From positions 498,001 to 562,000 of the forward strand of contig JAQFVV010000032.1 of assembly GCA_028023455.1 (NCBI GenBank): a DNA stretch of 64,000 nucleotides, given 5' to 3'. The position numbers were made by a program, and so were the translations under genes. Below are positions 22,210 through 34,033 of the stretch, one piece after another. This DNA is from Epiperipatus broadwayi. Its lineage: Eukaryota; Onychophora; Udeonychophora; Euonychophora; Peripatidae. The notes below the pieces were generated by a model, which saw nothing but the letters and a program-made list of their open reading frames with translations, ran no database searches and was not told the origin of the DNA. Position 1 is the stretch's first letter, and the number at the start of each line of letters is the position of its first letter.

Positions 22210-24225
22210 TATAATGATCGAAATGAAAGTGAAAATCGAATCTAACCGCAAACTATGATATCTGCTCTAAAAGGCGCCATATAGGCATTTGAGCCTAGAA
22301 AAATTTATAAAGTAGGCAGATACGCGCTGTTAAGATTCCACTTATTTAAATATTCCGATCGTTAGCCCAAGTCACTAGCTCAGCGGAGACGCAGAGATAA
22401 AAATCTATAAATTTTATATCTTAAATATAAAAGAATAAAAGCCACTGCCAGAAATTAACACATAAAAATATTTATTTACGCACGTATAAAATAACATTTA
22501 AATTTTGAGGAATAAATTCAACATTTTAGATTTTTATATTAACTTTTAATTTTACATTTAACTAAGTTTCAATGAGTTTAATATTTTATTTAGATAGTCA
22601 AGTATGAATAGACTACATAGATCTGCATTTGAAAAGAAAATATGCTATCCCTATTTAACCTTAGGCTAAAAGTCGCAGTCAAACTGGCATCAATTCATCT
22701 GATACATCGAACTATTCAATGTAATACAGAATACGGCAATCACCAAAAAGATTAAGAGAAGATATTGACTTTCATCAGATAGGAATATTACTTCTATCTA
22801 ACGAGAAGAACAATAAAAAAAAACTCCATAGAAAGGAACTGCGCTCTGCGTCTTATAATTCCTTCCATAGGCAAAATGGGAGAGTGCGGCGTATGAAGCG
22901 ATTCTGCCAGTAGCGAATCTCCGACTACATCTACTAACTACATCAATATATCCAATCCATTGACCCAATCTAACAACGACACAAATAACCTAAGATTACC
23001 CTCCCCTAATATAACTTTACAAATCTATACAGCCATTCATGCCCGACTTAAGTTTAACATTTAGATACGTTCGCACAAATGCATTTTATAAATTTTGCTT
23101 TAAAATGTTGAGTATAGATCAGCTGCACAAATTCCATGGTCAAAAACATCCAAATTAAACACAATCGATCAAAATATAAAATCATCGATAACGTCAATTG
23201 CAAAGGGAATACACAAGGCTCCGTGGCATTCATCATAAGATGCCCGCATTAACATCGTTGACCTATATATTCTAATCAAATGTGAAAACTTCAACATAAT
23301 CAACCGCTAATGAACCTATGCAACGTCTATACCCAACCTAAATTTCATCATTTAAAATTTAAACAATAAACAATTTATACAATAAGAAAGTAAAAAAATG
23401 AAAATGATTTTTATCAATCAGAAAACATATAAAATTAAACATTATTAATTTGATTTAAAAACTTACAAGAGTCAGATAAGAATCCGTTTTTTAACATTTA
23501 AGTTGGCTTGTTTATCAATTTATAATACTTGATGAAAGTTCTTAATTGATTTTAATAATTGTTCATTTCATATAGCTTATGGTAGAAGAGTCCAGGTTCC
23601 TGTTTTTAATTCCCGCGACGCCTCCATTGGAAGATAATGTTCTGGAGATGGCAATAGCTGGTTCAAGGTATCACAGTCTTTTCATTTTCCTTTTTAAATA
23701 GAGAGTGTGGTATGTGCATCCTACCACCTCTCAAACACACAATGCTGAACTGCTGAAAAAACTGTATTTCCCTTTTTATATTAATCCACACGGATTCAAT
23801 CAACAAAACGTCACTAATCCATCACTTTCGTTAGGGTCCGAGCCAAGGCTTAGTGCTTCCATTGGTCAAGCTAATTTCTCTTTTTTTTCTTATCTATCTT
23901 TCATCAGATCATTTTAATTATACAAGAGCCCACGGCTAGCTTGCTTTTCAAACAATTTATAAACAATCATTTCCATTTACAGATTACAAGAATTAATTAA
24001 TACCTGTTTTTATTTTTAAATCTTGTACTTTTTTTTATAAAAAAGTACGTTCAAATACTTATTTATTTGTTTTTTAAAAAAAAAAAAATTTTAAAGTTTG
24101 GCATCTGTGCAAATATATACGTTTAACAAACATTTTAATTTTAGCGTTTAGTTTTTTACTTTTATTTGCGAACTTTTAAGTTTTTATTTTAAATTAATGT
24201 AACGACATATTTATATATCATTACA
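22210..24225 (-). mobile_element. Solo LTR of the TRIM-like family, minus strand
   Basis: The reverse complement aligns end to end with the LTRs at 13107-15169 and 15769-17769. Its termini are TGTAATGA (at 24225) and TCATTATA (at 22210). Both outer flanks are TA tracts. No internal region or second LTR adjoins, so recombination between LTRs probably left this copy. ORFs in it are chance frames. Confidence 0.8.
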
Positions 24226-24240
24226 ATATATATATATATA

Positions 24241-26780
24241 TCTCATAGTTATGAGAAGCATTTAAAAAAAGGTAGCACAGTTATAAATATAAAATTAATA
24301 AAATTATTAAAATAAGTTGTGTAAACATCGTTGTATGTGTAAGAGTGTGCCTATATATATGTGAAGGGAACTCTGATGTGATAGATTGAGTAAACATTAC
24401 AAATTTTTTAAATTATTTCTAAGTTATTTTTTAAGTTATTTAATTTATAGATTTGTTGATATTCACATATACATTTTAAATTCAGGGGTGACTGTCTTAT
24501 ACATATAGAAGAATGGTAACAACTTAAATCTCTTTTAAAAAAAGAGAGAGAATCAAGGTAATCACTTTTTCAGAAATACCTCTCATTAAATTGTAAACTG
24601 TGAACTGAAGATTTTTAAAGATTTAAAAATAAAGCTAAAGAGAGTGAAGACAAAGTCATTTAACCTGGCACCACTTCTCAATAGCTAAGATAATTTTTTT
24701 GTTCTTTTTAAAAGTTATGCTGGCTATTAAAACCTAAAATTGAAAATTAAAATTTGTAAACAACTTTTAATGGCTTGTGAGAGGAGGTGTGAAAGGGTTA
24801 ATTAAAAACCTAAAATTCAAATATCATGGTTTACACATTCATTCTTTTCTATGAGGAGAACTGTGGGGTAAGGAGCAACCAGCTACAATTTTCCTCTCAG
24901 AAAATTTGTCCAGGATGGAGATGAAGTTCAAGACCCACAGCCTGCCACGAAGTCATCAAAAAACCCAGCCTAGTGGAGAATGCCATTGCCAAATGCTATG
25001 AAATGCCTCAGCTAGAAAATTATCAGTATTTTTTTCCCTGCAGAGTTCTATCAAATTAAAACTTAAACTATTAAATTAATTCATAATTTTAAAGCTAGCT
25101 AAATGTTGAACGTTCATAATTAATAATGTGTAATAACATTGACAACTAAATTCTGTAACCTTTAATTTATTAATAATAATCTTTATAAAAATATTGCATG
25201 CTCAATGAATATTTATAATTAATAATTTTCTTAATGTAATAACTGTGATCAGTTATTATTATTATATCTATCTTTCTGATCTGCTGTCTTGCTTATTTTC
25301 TATTTTATATATTTTTAATTCATCAATTTATGTTATACCTTCATTCAGATCAGAGATTGATAATAATAATAATAATTTTGGAGAGCTGATTAGAAACCCT
25401 CATGTAGATAATTTATATTGTTTATTAGCACATCTATATACTACTGATCTGAAAATGTTCTCTTATATATGTTAGTTAAGCTACAATATTTTAGCTTATT
25501 GTAATTGCAGGTTTGCATATTAAATAACTATTTAATTAAGTAAAAGCGAGAATGATGTTTTAAAGCATATTATAAGCAATTAGTTAATTAATCCCCAAAT
25601 ATGCATTACTCCTCCTTAGTTTATTTTTATAAACTATATGGATTCATTGGTAAACTAAGTCACTTATAATTACCCTTTTTAGCATGATTTAAGTATGCTA
25701 ATTTATGAACCAGCTTATAGTAGCTTCACAGATCGAAACTATAGATTTAGCATGTGATTACTTTTAATATTTATATTTTAGAAAGTTCTACAAATGTGTT
25801 TTTAAAAAGCACAAAAATATATATTCTTATTGAAATGGGCTTTGGTGTTAAGGGCCACCCCATTATTCTTAGTTCGGACAGCTCTCTTTTAGAACTGGAA
25901 CACAAGGGTCAAGGTGTTCTGATTACCCAAATTAAATGTTCATGTATTTATGATAGTAATCTGTATGGTCCATGGAAACTCAGAGCTTTGTACTAAATTC
26001 CATTTGTAACAGCACATTCAGATTGCATGTCTTATTTATTTTTTGTAGTGCCATATTCATGGAAGTTATGCTAAAATTTTTCTCAGCATTGATCTGAACC
26101 TAAGAACTAGTTTATATATTGCAATCTGCATAAGAGCACATTTATTGCTCATTACATAATAATAGATTAGCCATTTCTGTTAGTTATCATTCTCATAGTA
26201 TTTCACTATTAGTAAACCTCATAGGGATGACATACCATAATTAAGGCAATGATTAGACTGTAGCTTATTAAATTGTAATAAACACTTTTAAAGTGTATAA
26301 AAGATTATAACCTGTATTGAAATCATCTCATCACTATACAACACCTGTGTATGTAAATCCTGTTGTATTGTTTACATTTTTATTAGCTATCTTATATTTT
26401 AATAATTAAATATTTAAAACTTATAATTGTTAAGTGTGTTATTTGCAGTTCATTGTCAAATCTTATCCAAATCTACTATAATACAGTACTAGTTATTAAT
26501 ATATGTATTATCTAGCCAGCCATAGATGTATGTGTTTATTTAAATTATTATTAATTTAGTCATTAATTTCTGAGTCTTTTGCTCAACCCATTGCTACTGC
26601 CGGCACATGATGTAAGTTACTCTGAGTATAGCATCATATATGTCATTCATAGGGTAGTAAGTCATAGAGTGTTGGTGGAGGCACTGATGTGTGATCTGAT
26701 TCGAGGTCTCAACCTCTCATTGAGATCACCCTTGAAGTAATTTCTGAAACTCTGGATTTTGTTGCATGAATGTATAAATA
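24241..26780. other. No gene recognised
   Basis: AT-rich background. A somewhat GC-richer patch at 24840-25020 (CTGTGGGGTAAGGAGCAACC and a following purine-rich stretch) has the texture of an old transposon remnant but matches nothing else here. Short ORFs at 25245-25475 and 25754-25996 lack recognisable domains. Confidence 0.4.
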
Positions 26781-26789
26781 TGACCATTA

Positions 26790-28650
26790 CAATATATTAT
26801 AACAGTCAGGGAAGAAGTCAGATAATTACCATATCTTCTGTACAAGGCACCACCAGGCCATTCGAACCTGGAAAATGTATATAGTAGGCAGATACTTAAG
26901 TTAAAATCCAATTTTATTTTATTATAGTTCGTGGAGCAGCATAGATAATGTATACTTTATTTTTAAAGAAAGAAAGATAATAAAAAAATAAGAATAAGCC
27001 ACTGCCAGATTAACAATACACCATAACATTTATTTTGCACATATATAAAATTTAGAATTATTTTAATATAAGGTTTACTTTATAATTTGATTTACATTTT
27101 TACTTTTTATTTTAAAAGTTTGCCCAGATGAATTAATATTTTATTAAGAGTGTCGAGTATGGGTAGACTACATAGATTGCACTCGAAAAAGAAAATATTT
27201 TATATCCCTTATTTAATTCCAGGTCAAAAGTTTGCAATCAAACTAATGCCAATCTACCTGATATATTGATGTATTCAATGATGTATGAATACAAAAGCAC
27301 AATACTGCACTGTCAGAAATATACATCTGAACAGCATGGTTATTTAGAAGAAATGTCTCTCATCCAGTACAGGAATACTTTGTCTGTCTGGTGAGAAGAA
27401 CAATAAAAAAGAATACTCCATAGGAAGGGATTGCAGTTCTTTTTGCCATTTTACTATCTCATTCCATAGGCTAAAGGGGTGATCCAAGGAGCAGGGAATA
27501 CCATCTGTTTCCAATGGTCAGTAAGAAATGGGTCTTATTTTGCCCAAGTACAGTATATCAAGTGATCCTGCATGTAGTGGATCTTCATGCTACATTTACT
27601 AATTACACCAATACATCCAATACATTGAGCCAATTTAACTGCAAAACAAATAATGTAAGATTTACCATACCTTAAACTAACATAACTTTATGAATCTATG
27701 CAGCCATTCACACCCGACTTAAATTTAACATGATTTAATTAAAAGTTTTAGCTTAATGTGGAAAAAAACAATAACATAATAAACACTTAAAAGAACAGAA
27801 AAATAAATTAATGGAAGTGATTTAAAAACAAAATACATTCAATAAAAATAATTATTAAAACATGATTTAGTTCGGTCAGATAGGAATTTCTATTTCTATT
27901 TAAATACTGGAAAAGTTTTATAGTTAAAGATCATTAGTTATAGAGTTCTTACAGTTTTAAAGATAAAAAGTCCATGGTTTCTAGTTGCTTGTATTTGGGA
28001 TCCAGTGTTGTTTCTAATTCCGTAGGTCCATTGCTGCAGCTGGTATAGTTCTTTGCAGGCTTTTAGTGCAGAACCCTGATGTCCTGAAGTCTGCAATCTA
28101 GAAAAAAACGATTTCATTTCTTCTTTTCTAAAAACTGAAGAGATTGAAAGTCGGCCTTTTCAATCCATTTTCCTTCAACCCTCTGGACTTAACACATATA
28201 GCACAGCTTATTAATTTATTTCCAATATTTTTTTATATTAAAATTTTTGATTAACTCAACATGACATCACGATGATGATTATTCTTTTGCTGAGGTCCAT
28301 TGTCTAAGGGATTTTTTTAATGGCTATTCTGTTCCTATAGTTTTTCACTCCTATTGGACTTTTAATTATTAATTTTGAGATGGCCAAGGGCTAGTTTACT
28401 TTGACTAATTGAAAATAATCATTTCCATTTTACACAATAACATTAAATTATTGTACATTCTTAAATATATATATATCTTTAAGTTTTTTTTCTTAAAATT
28501 TAGTTTTAAAATACTTTTTCTTAATAGTTTTCTTTTAATAATATTTATCTGTGGTTTTTTATATATATACCAAATTAGATGACTTTTAGTTTTTAATTTT
28601 TGAAACAAATTTTTATTTGCGATTTTTTTTATTTTTAATTTCTAATTTTA
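26790..28650 (-). mobile_element. Strongly diverged solo LTR of the same ~2-kb family, minus strand
   Basis: Collinear landmarks shared with the copies at 22.2 and 60.25 kb: GGCAC/CCATTCGAACCTGG, AAAATGTATATAGTAGGCAGATA, AAGCCACTGCCAG, GACTACATAGAT, AACAATAAAAAAG..ACTCCATAG, a CAGCCATTCACACCCGACTT block, and TGGTTTAC-like sequence followed by AATCATTTCCATTT near the end. Both termini are eroded and the limits are approximate. It is closer to the 60.25-kb copy than to the 13-17 kb pair. Confidence 0.65.
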
Positions 28651-28917
28651 TTTAAAGGAACCGAGCAGGGCATATTCCTAATGTCCACTCCATACGTTCT
28701 TGTCATTGCAGCTGTTATTACTATGTGATTATTCATATAATATATGAACATGGATGGACTGCTCACCAACACGCATTAGCCAGCATGGTGAGTTTATTGG
28801 CTTTTTACCTCTGAGTTTAAGATCAAGAAACACCATGGTCTTTCTTCTCAGTGCCTGATAAGGCAGAATGAATGTTTGTGTAAGTGATAAATAATTTTCC
28901 AATACATATATACAATT

Positions 28918-30297
28918 ATGACAGACAAAAATAAAGCATGGCCCTTATTCCCAGGAGGCTGTAAAGTCACCAACCAAGGCAGCGGTTGGTGGCCGAAGAT
29001 GGAGGGTGCTAAGAATCCCCTGATTGTGGACCCAGGCTGCCATTTGATGACGACTTTTTATTTAGGTACTTACAACTGCAGATCACTTTCAAGTGAAGGA
29101 AGATTGCAAAAATTGGAAGAAGAATTGTCTTATATTAAATGGGACATTATTGGACTTTGTGAAGTTAAAAGAAAAGGTGAAAAAACAATTGATTTAAAAA
29201 GTGGACATATACTCTATTATAAAGGCACACATATTGGAAATACAAGTGGAGTAGGATTCATTATAAATAAAAAGTGGAAGAACAATATTGTGGAGATTTA
29301 TGGTGTATCGGACAGAGTTGCAAGATTAGTTATACAACTTAATAGCAGATACCAAATGCAGATAATTCAGGTTTATGCCCCAACAAGTTCTCATAGTGAT
29401 GAAGTAGTAGAAGATTTTTATATGGATGTGCAAAAGGCTTTTGATCAGAGTAAACAACATTTTAAAATTGTTATGGGAGACTTTAATGCTAGAATTGGTA
29501 GACAAATGAAACATGAAATTGCTGTAGGTAATTTTGGTTATGGTAATAGAAATGAGAGAGGACATAGACTTGTGGAGTTTGCAGAAAAAGAAAAACTTTA
29601 TATTATGAATTCATTTTTTGAGAAAAATGTTAAAAGGAAATGGACATGGAAGCATCCAAATGAAGGTACAGCAGAATTGGATTATATTTTGACTAACAGG
29701 AAATACATATTTCAAGATTGTAATGTTCTTAATAAATTTAACACAGGAAGTGATCATCGATTAGTAAGGTGTAAGTTATGTGTTAATGTAAAACTAGAGA
29801 GACAAAAATTATTGAGAAAAACAATATTTACAGTTGATATTCCTAATCTTCAGAAACATTCTAATGAATTTAAATTAGAACTTACAAATGGGTTTCAAGC
29901 GTTAAGAGATTTTGAACATGATTCAGATTTGAATGAAATTAATATGAAAATAACTGATACACTTTTAAAAACTGCAACAAAGATAGCTGGTAGAAAAAAG
30001 CAGCAATTGACTAATAAAATTTCTACTGAGACTAGAGAATTTATGAAGAAAAGAAGGAATATGAAGATATACAAAAATGATGTATTAAAAAGAATTGAAT
30101 ATCTCAAATTTTGTAAAATGGTACGGAAAAGAGTTGAAAATGATATAAGAAAGTATAACTGTGAAACAGCAAGGAAAGCTGTAGAAGAAAATAAAAGTCT
30201 CAAGAATGTTAAACAACATTTTGGTATTGGTAGGAAATTTATATCTGCAATAAGAAAAAAGATGGAATTATTACTAAAAAGAGAGATGACATCATGA
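28918..30297 (+). CDS. RTE-like endonuclease (exonuclease-endonuclease-phosphatase fold) and linker
   Basis: 459 codons. Catalytic blocks of the APE-like endonuclease are in order: TYNCRSL with Asn53, CEVKRK with Glu82, a middle block VYAPTS (152-157), GDFNARIG (187-194) with Asp and Asn, LDYIL (254-258) and SDHRLV (278-283) with the catalytic Asp-His. Residues about 300-455 are a basic linker leading to the RT. In this family the domain nicks genomic DNA for target-primed reverse transcription. The frame ends at LLKREMTS because of an apparent one-base slip in an A run near 30270-30280. The RT continues in the next frame with a 4-base overlap of ORFs. Whether residues 1-45 belong to the natural protein is unclear. 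Confidence 0.85.
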   Translation: MTDKNKAWPLFPGGCKVTNQGSGWWPKMEGAKNPLIVDPGCHLMTTFYLGTYNCRSLSSEGRLQKLEEELSYIKWDIIGLCEVKRKGEKTIDLKSGHILYYKGTHIGNTSGVGFIINKKWKNNIVEIYGVSDRVARLVIQLNSRYQMQIIQVYAPTSSHSDEVVEDFYMDVQKAFDQSKQHFKIVMGDFNARIGRQMKHEIAVGNFGYGNRNERGHRLVEFAEKEKLYIMNSFFEKNVKRKWTWKHPNEGTAELDYILTNRKYIFQDCNVLNKFNTGSDHRLVRCKLCVNVKLERQKLLRKTIFTVDIPNLQKHSNEFKLELTNGFQALRDFEHDSDLNEINMKITDTLLKTATKIAGRKKQQLTNKISTETREFMKKRRNMKIYKNDVLKRIEYLKFCKMVRKRVENDIRKYNCETARKAVEENKSLKNVKQHFGIGRKFISAIRKKMELLLKREMTS

Positions 30298-31283
30298 AAT
30301 TGGTACAAGATTTTTATCAAGAATTATATAGTAATAAAGAACAAGTACCTCCTATATCTATTACATCTTCCGACTTGCCCAGAATTTTAAATGAAGAAGT
30401 GAGACATGCAATTAAATGTATGAAGAAAGGAAAGGCTCCAGGAAATGATGGAATTATAATTGATATATTAAAAGAAGGAGGTGAAGAAATAGTAACAATT
30501 TTAGCAAAGTTATATACCAAATGTCTAAATGATAAAGATGTACCGGAAGATTGGAAGAATGCAGTAATAATATTAATATTTAAAAAAGGTGATAAAGAAG
30601 ATATTAGAAATTACAGACCTATCAGCCTTTTATCAGTTTTATATAAATTTTTTACCAAGATAATTACAACTCGTCTACAGAGAACTTTGGATTTCCACCA
30701 ACCAAGAGAACAAGCTGGATTTAAAAGTGGTTTTAGTACAATAGATCATATCCAGGTATTGAGAGAAGTCATAGAAAGGACAAATGAATATGAGTTGTCA
30801 TTATGTTTTGGATTTGTAGATTATGAAAAGGCATTCGATTATATACACATTTCTTCAGTGATTAAAGCATTGGATCATCAAGGTATAGATCCAGGATATT
30901 GTCATATTTTAAAGAATATTTATAAAAATGCAACAGCAACAATTAGATTACATAATGATACTGGGAAAGTCAACATTGAGAAAGGTGTAAGACAAGGTGA
31001 CTCCATATCTCCAAAACTTTTTACAGCAGTGCTGCAAGAAGTATTTTGTGGATTAAAATGGGAAACTAAAGGAATGAAAGTAAATGAAGAGTATTTAAGT
31101 CATTTAGATTTTGCAGATGATGTAGTTGTTTTTGCAAATAATGCTTCAGAGCTGCAGAAAATGTTGCAGGAGTTAGCAGATGAAAGTAGAAAAGTAGGAC
31201 TAAAGATAAATGTTAAAAAGACTAAAGTAATGTTTAATCGATTTGCTAAAAATATGAAAATAAAATTGATTATGAAGAATTAG
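30294..31283 (+). CDS. RTE-like reverse transcriptase domain
   Basis: 329 codons. RT blocks: KAPGNDG (47-53), NYRPISLL (106-113), motif A FVDYEKAFD (174-182), motif B GVRQGDSISP (231-240), catalytic FADDVVVF (273-280) and GLKINVKKTK (302-311). All catalytic Asp residues are present. It copies LINE RNA onto nicked target DNA. The frame stops at KLIMKN, where family members continue, because of indels near 31260 and 31305. The first Met is simply the first ATG after the frameshift, and homologous residues continue upstream in the same frame without ATG. Confidence 0.88.
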   Translation: MKLVQDFYQELYSNKEQVPPISITSSDLPRILNEEVRHAIKCMKKGKAPGNDGIIIDILKEGGEEIVTILAKLYTKCLNDKDVPEDWKNAVIILIFKKGDKEDIRNYRPISLLSVLYKFFTKIITTRLQRTLDFHQPREQAGFKSGFSTIDHIQVLREVIERTNEYELSLCFGFVDYEKAFDYIHISSVIKALDHQGIDPGYCHILKNIYKNATATIRLHNDTGKVNIEKGVRQGDSISPKLFTAVLQEVFCGLKWETKGMKVNEEYLSHLDFADDVVVFANNASELQKMLQELADESRKVGLKINVKKTKVMFNRFAKNMKIKLIMKN

Positions 31284-31864
31284 AAGAAGTTAACAGTTAC
31301 AAATTACCTAGGTCAGATTATTAATACAGATGGAAACATAATGGAGGAAATTAATCATAGAATTAAACTTGGTTGGAGTGCATTTGGTAGAAATAACTTG
31401 ATACTAAAAGGAAATATGCCTATGTGTTTGAAAAGAATGGTTTTTAACAAATGTGTTTTACCAGTTCTTACTTATGGATCTGAGACTTGGACACTTAATA
31501 GAAGAACAATACAGAGGCTTCAGACCACTCAAAGGAGTATGGAGAGATGCATGTTGGGAGTAACAAGAAGAGATCAAAAATGCAATCTATGGGTAAGACA
31601 ACAAACAGGTCTTACTGACCTTATTGAAAAATTTAAGATTGAAATGGAGTTGGGCTGGACATATTGCTAGAAGAAATGATAATAGATGGACAATTGAAAT
31701 TTTAAACTGGATTCCAAGAGATTGTAAAAGACCCAGAAAGAGACCACATGTGAGATGGATGGATGAAATAAGAAAGTGTGCAGGGGTGTTGTGGAAAGGG
31801 GAGGCTAAAGATCGGAGAAGATGGATTAAACTTGGAGAGACGTTCACCCTGCAGTGGTTGATGA
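31284..31864 (+). pseudogene. RTE RT C-terminal/thumb region, frameshifted
   Basis: Frame 31341-31670 contains PVLTYGSETWTLNRRT and QRSMERCMLGVTRRD. The overlapping frame 31624-31864 contains WAGHIARRNDNRW and RPRKRPHVRWMDEIRK. Both are signature stretches downstream of the RT in RTE and related LINEs. A shift near 31640 separates them and another separates the first from the RT. The last codons fade into the TA tail. Confidence 0.85.
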
Positions 31865-31892
31865 TATATATATATATATATATCATCATAGC

Positions 31893-31930
<38 letters not shown>

Positions 31931-31931
31931 T
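31859..31931. repeat. LINE tail with arm-(TA)n-arm' hairpin followed by (TA)n
   Basis: TGATGATATA at 31859 is repeated in inverted form as TATATCATCA ending at 31888, with TA between. TAGCA and a second, longer TA tract (interrupted by CA) follow to 31931. The left arm is the LINE 3' terminus itself. Confidence 0.85.
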
Positions 31932-34028
31932 GTGCCCTTTTCTATAGGTCAGTAATAGATCATAACATCAATTACTAAAAATTTTAAATTTTAGAATATG
32001 TTCTTTTAATACATTAATTATAGTTTGTCGATTATACTTTTAAAGTACAATTTAAAGCTAAAGAAAATACATGGTATATAAAATTATAGCGAATTATTTA
32101 AAAAGAAGTTAAGTAAAGTTTAAAATATTATTTCATATGGTTGTAAAAGCTGGCCATATTAAATAACACAGCTATAAATATTAAAAGTATATTTGAAAAT
32201 CCAATTTTAGTAGTTTAAAATGTATAATTTAATAAATGCTATATTTAGATTTGTAATCCTATTTAAATAGTCAAAATTAATATAGTATATTTTTAAAATA
32301 AACTTTGTGATGGTGAAAATTATATCTAATTCTATATTTTCTAAATTGTTCTTCCAAATTTTTTATAATTATTTTATATAATATAATAAGTGTATCAATT
32401 TTATAAATCTAGCAGAGAAATAGATTAAAAATCGTCTATCAAAGTTATTAATCATGTGACTTGTATATTACATACATTCTCACACACGTGTGTTTGAATT
32501 AATAACAAAGTTTAAAATATTTTATAAGTTATATTATAGTATTGGATAGAATTATTGCCTATCATAAAAGCAAATAATAATAAATATTAAGTTAACTGTT
32601 GTTATTGCATATTTAAATGATGTAATGTTTTAAATAGTATCATAAAGACGAATACAGTTATAATAAAAATTAAATATTTTATTTAAATAAAAACAAGATT
32701 AATTGAATATTAAAAAAAAATGGAATAGGTTATTAAAATTATTTTAAAAAGTTATTTTAAATGTTTAAATGGTTTTAATAAAATAATAATTTATTTAAAA
32801 GCAATATTTTAAATAATATTTTGGATTCATTACATCATAATTTCTGATTTTGAAATGTAATTCTGCTATAAATTGAAAATATGTAAATTTGTTCTCAAGC
32901 TAAAGTAAGAATTAACCAATAGGAATAGGTATTCTTACAGACTATAAATATGATTTGCACGGGGGTATAGGGGAAGATTAATAATGTATTGAAACTGGAG
33001 AAAGGTAAATTAGCAGCTCTCAAAGAGATAATATTAATTTTTAATATTTTTATTTTAGTCATTTTTTGGGTACTTTCTTATTGTTTATTTCGCAAAAACT
33101 AATTGATAATTTTTAAAAGTTTTTTTGCAAAAGAGAGTTTTAAAATATAATAATTTAGAAACTTCATGGAAATGATTTTCTAATTTTTAAAGTACTTACC
33201 AGTCGTATTTTATCTAAAAGTTTAACCTAAACTACGCAATAAAAAATGGATATACTATGATATAAAATGGATATAAATTGTAATACTGAAAAAATATTTG
33301 AAATATTTATTGATACAGCTTTATTTATGCATAACCAGAGAACTTTTTTGGTACATAAAAAAAACCACAGCACGGACATCATATGGAGTCTAATGAAAAA
33401 ATTGGAAACGCATTATTATTTATAAGCCTATCCAAGATTTATTTTTTTAAATAGTAATAAGACAATTGTATATTGCATCAATTATTTTATATAATATGAT
33501 ATCAAAAGAAGTAAAATGTTATATCCTTACTGAAGATAACATTTTTTTTATTTTAAAATGATATATAAAAAAAAAACCAAACGAAAGTTTAAATGTATCA
33601 AGAAGGAAACGTAGATAAAAAAGTGAACACATAGATGAATAAAAGATGGATCCATGGAAATACAAATAGTACTTAAAAGTTTATCGAATATTTTTAAATG
33701 TTAAATTAGATGGATTGATGCATCGGATATGCAGAGAATATTGGTAGAGAAGATTAAGAAGCTTCGTGGGAATATTTTTTTAATATTATGATTTAATAAT
33801 TATCATCTTAAATACTAAAACCAAGGATTATTTTCTATAAATTTTACTAAAGGGATTAATAATTATTTTTATTTTAAACTTTAACATGCTTGGAGAAGAA
33901 CATTTTTAAAAACTCTACAGAAAATAATAAGCATTTTGGACATATCAGGAACTATTGTCAAGAAAATATGTAAATATAGTTTTGATTCCTTTTATTTTGT
34001 TAACCTAGTTTAAATCTATTTTTTTTAT
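31932..34028. other. Very AT-rich sequence without recognised gene
   Basis: No ORF of note, no terminal repeats, no RNA gene. GC is even lower than the window average by eye. Confidence 0.5.
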
Positions 34029-34033
34029 ATAAG
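34029..34033. repeat. Target-site duplication, left copy
   Basis: ATAAG immediately before the left LTR. The same five bases lie immediately after the right LTR at 39957-39961. Five base pairs is a usual LTR integrase stagger. Confidence 0.85.

Larger units (their letters stand above)
28918..31864 (+). mobile_element. RTE-like non-LTR retrotransposon (LINE), nearly full length, frameshifted
   Basis: An endonuclease ORF is followed by an RT ORF and a C-terminal domain, in the order expected for RTE-type LINEs. These are often annotated in animal genomes as craniofacial development protein 2-like (endonuclease part) and endonuclease-reverse transcriptase. The 3' end, ...CAGTGGTTGATGATA, is typical of this group and continues into (TA)n. 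Several frameshifts split what should be one long frame, so it is not currently autonomous. The 5' limit is uncertain, and some sequence from about 28660 may be 5' UTR. Confidence 0.85.

Noticed and set aside
22360-22400. tRNA A-box-like TAGCTCAGCGGAG in the ~2-kb LTR family
   Set aside because: No B box at the right distance downstream and no cloverleaf; the GGCATTTGA(A/G)CC stretch lies on the wrong side.
26790-28650. Pairing of the two minus-strand LTRs at 22.2 and 26.8 kb as one full element
   Set aside because: No primer-site candidate follows the end of the 26.8-kb LTR, and the two LTRs belong to different divergence groups.
29326-30520. Minus-strand ORFs across the RTE element (29326-29565, 29895-30320, 30317-30520)
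   Set aside because: They are antisense shadows of the endonuclease and RT frames.
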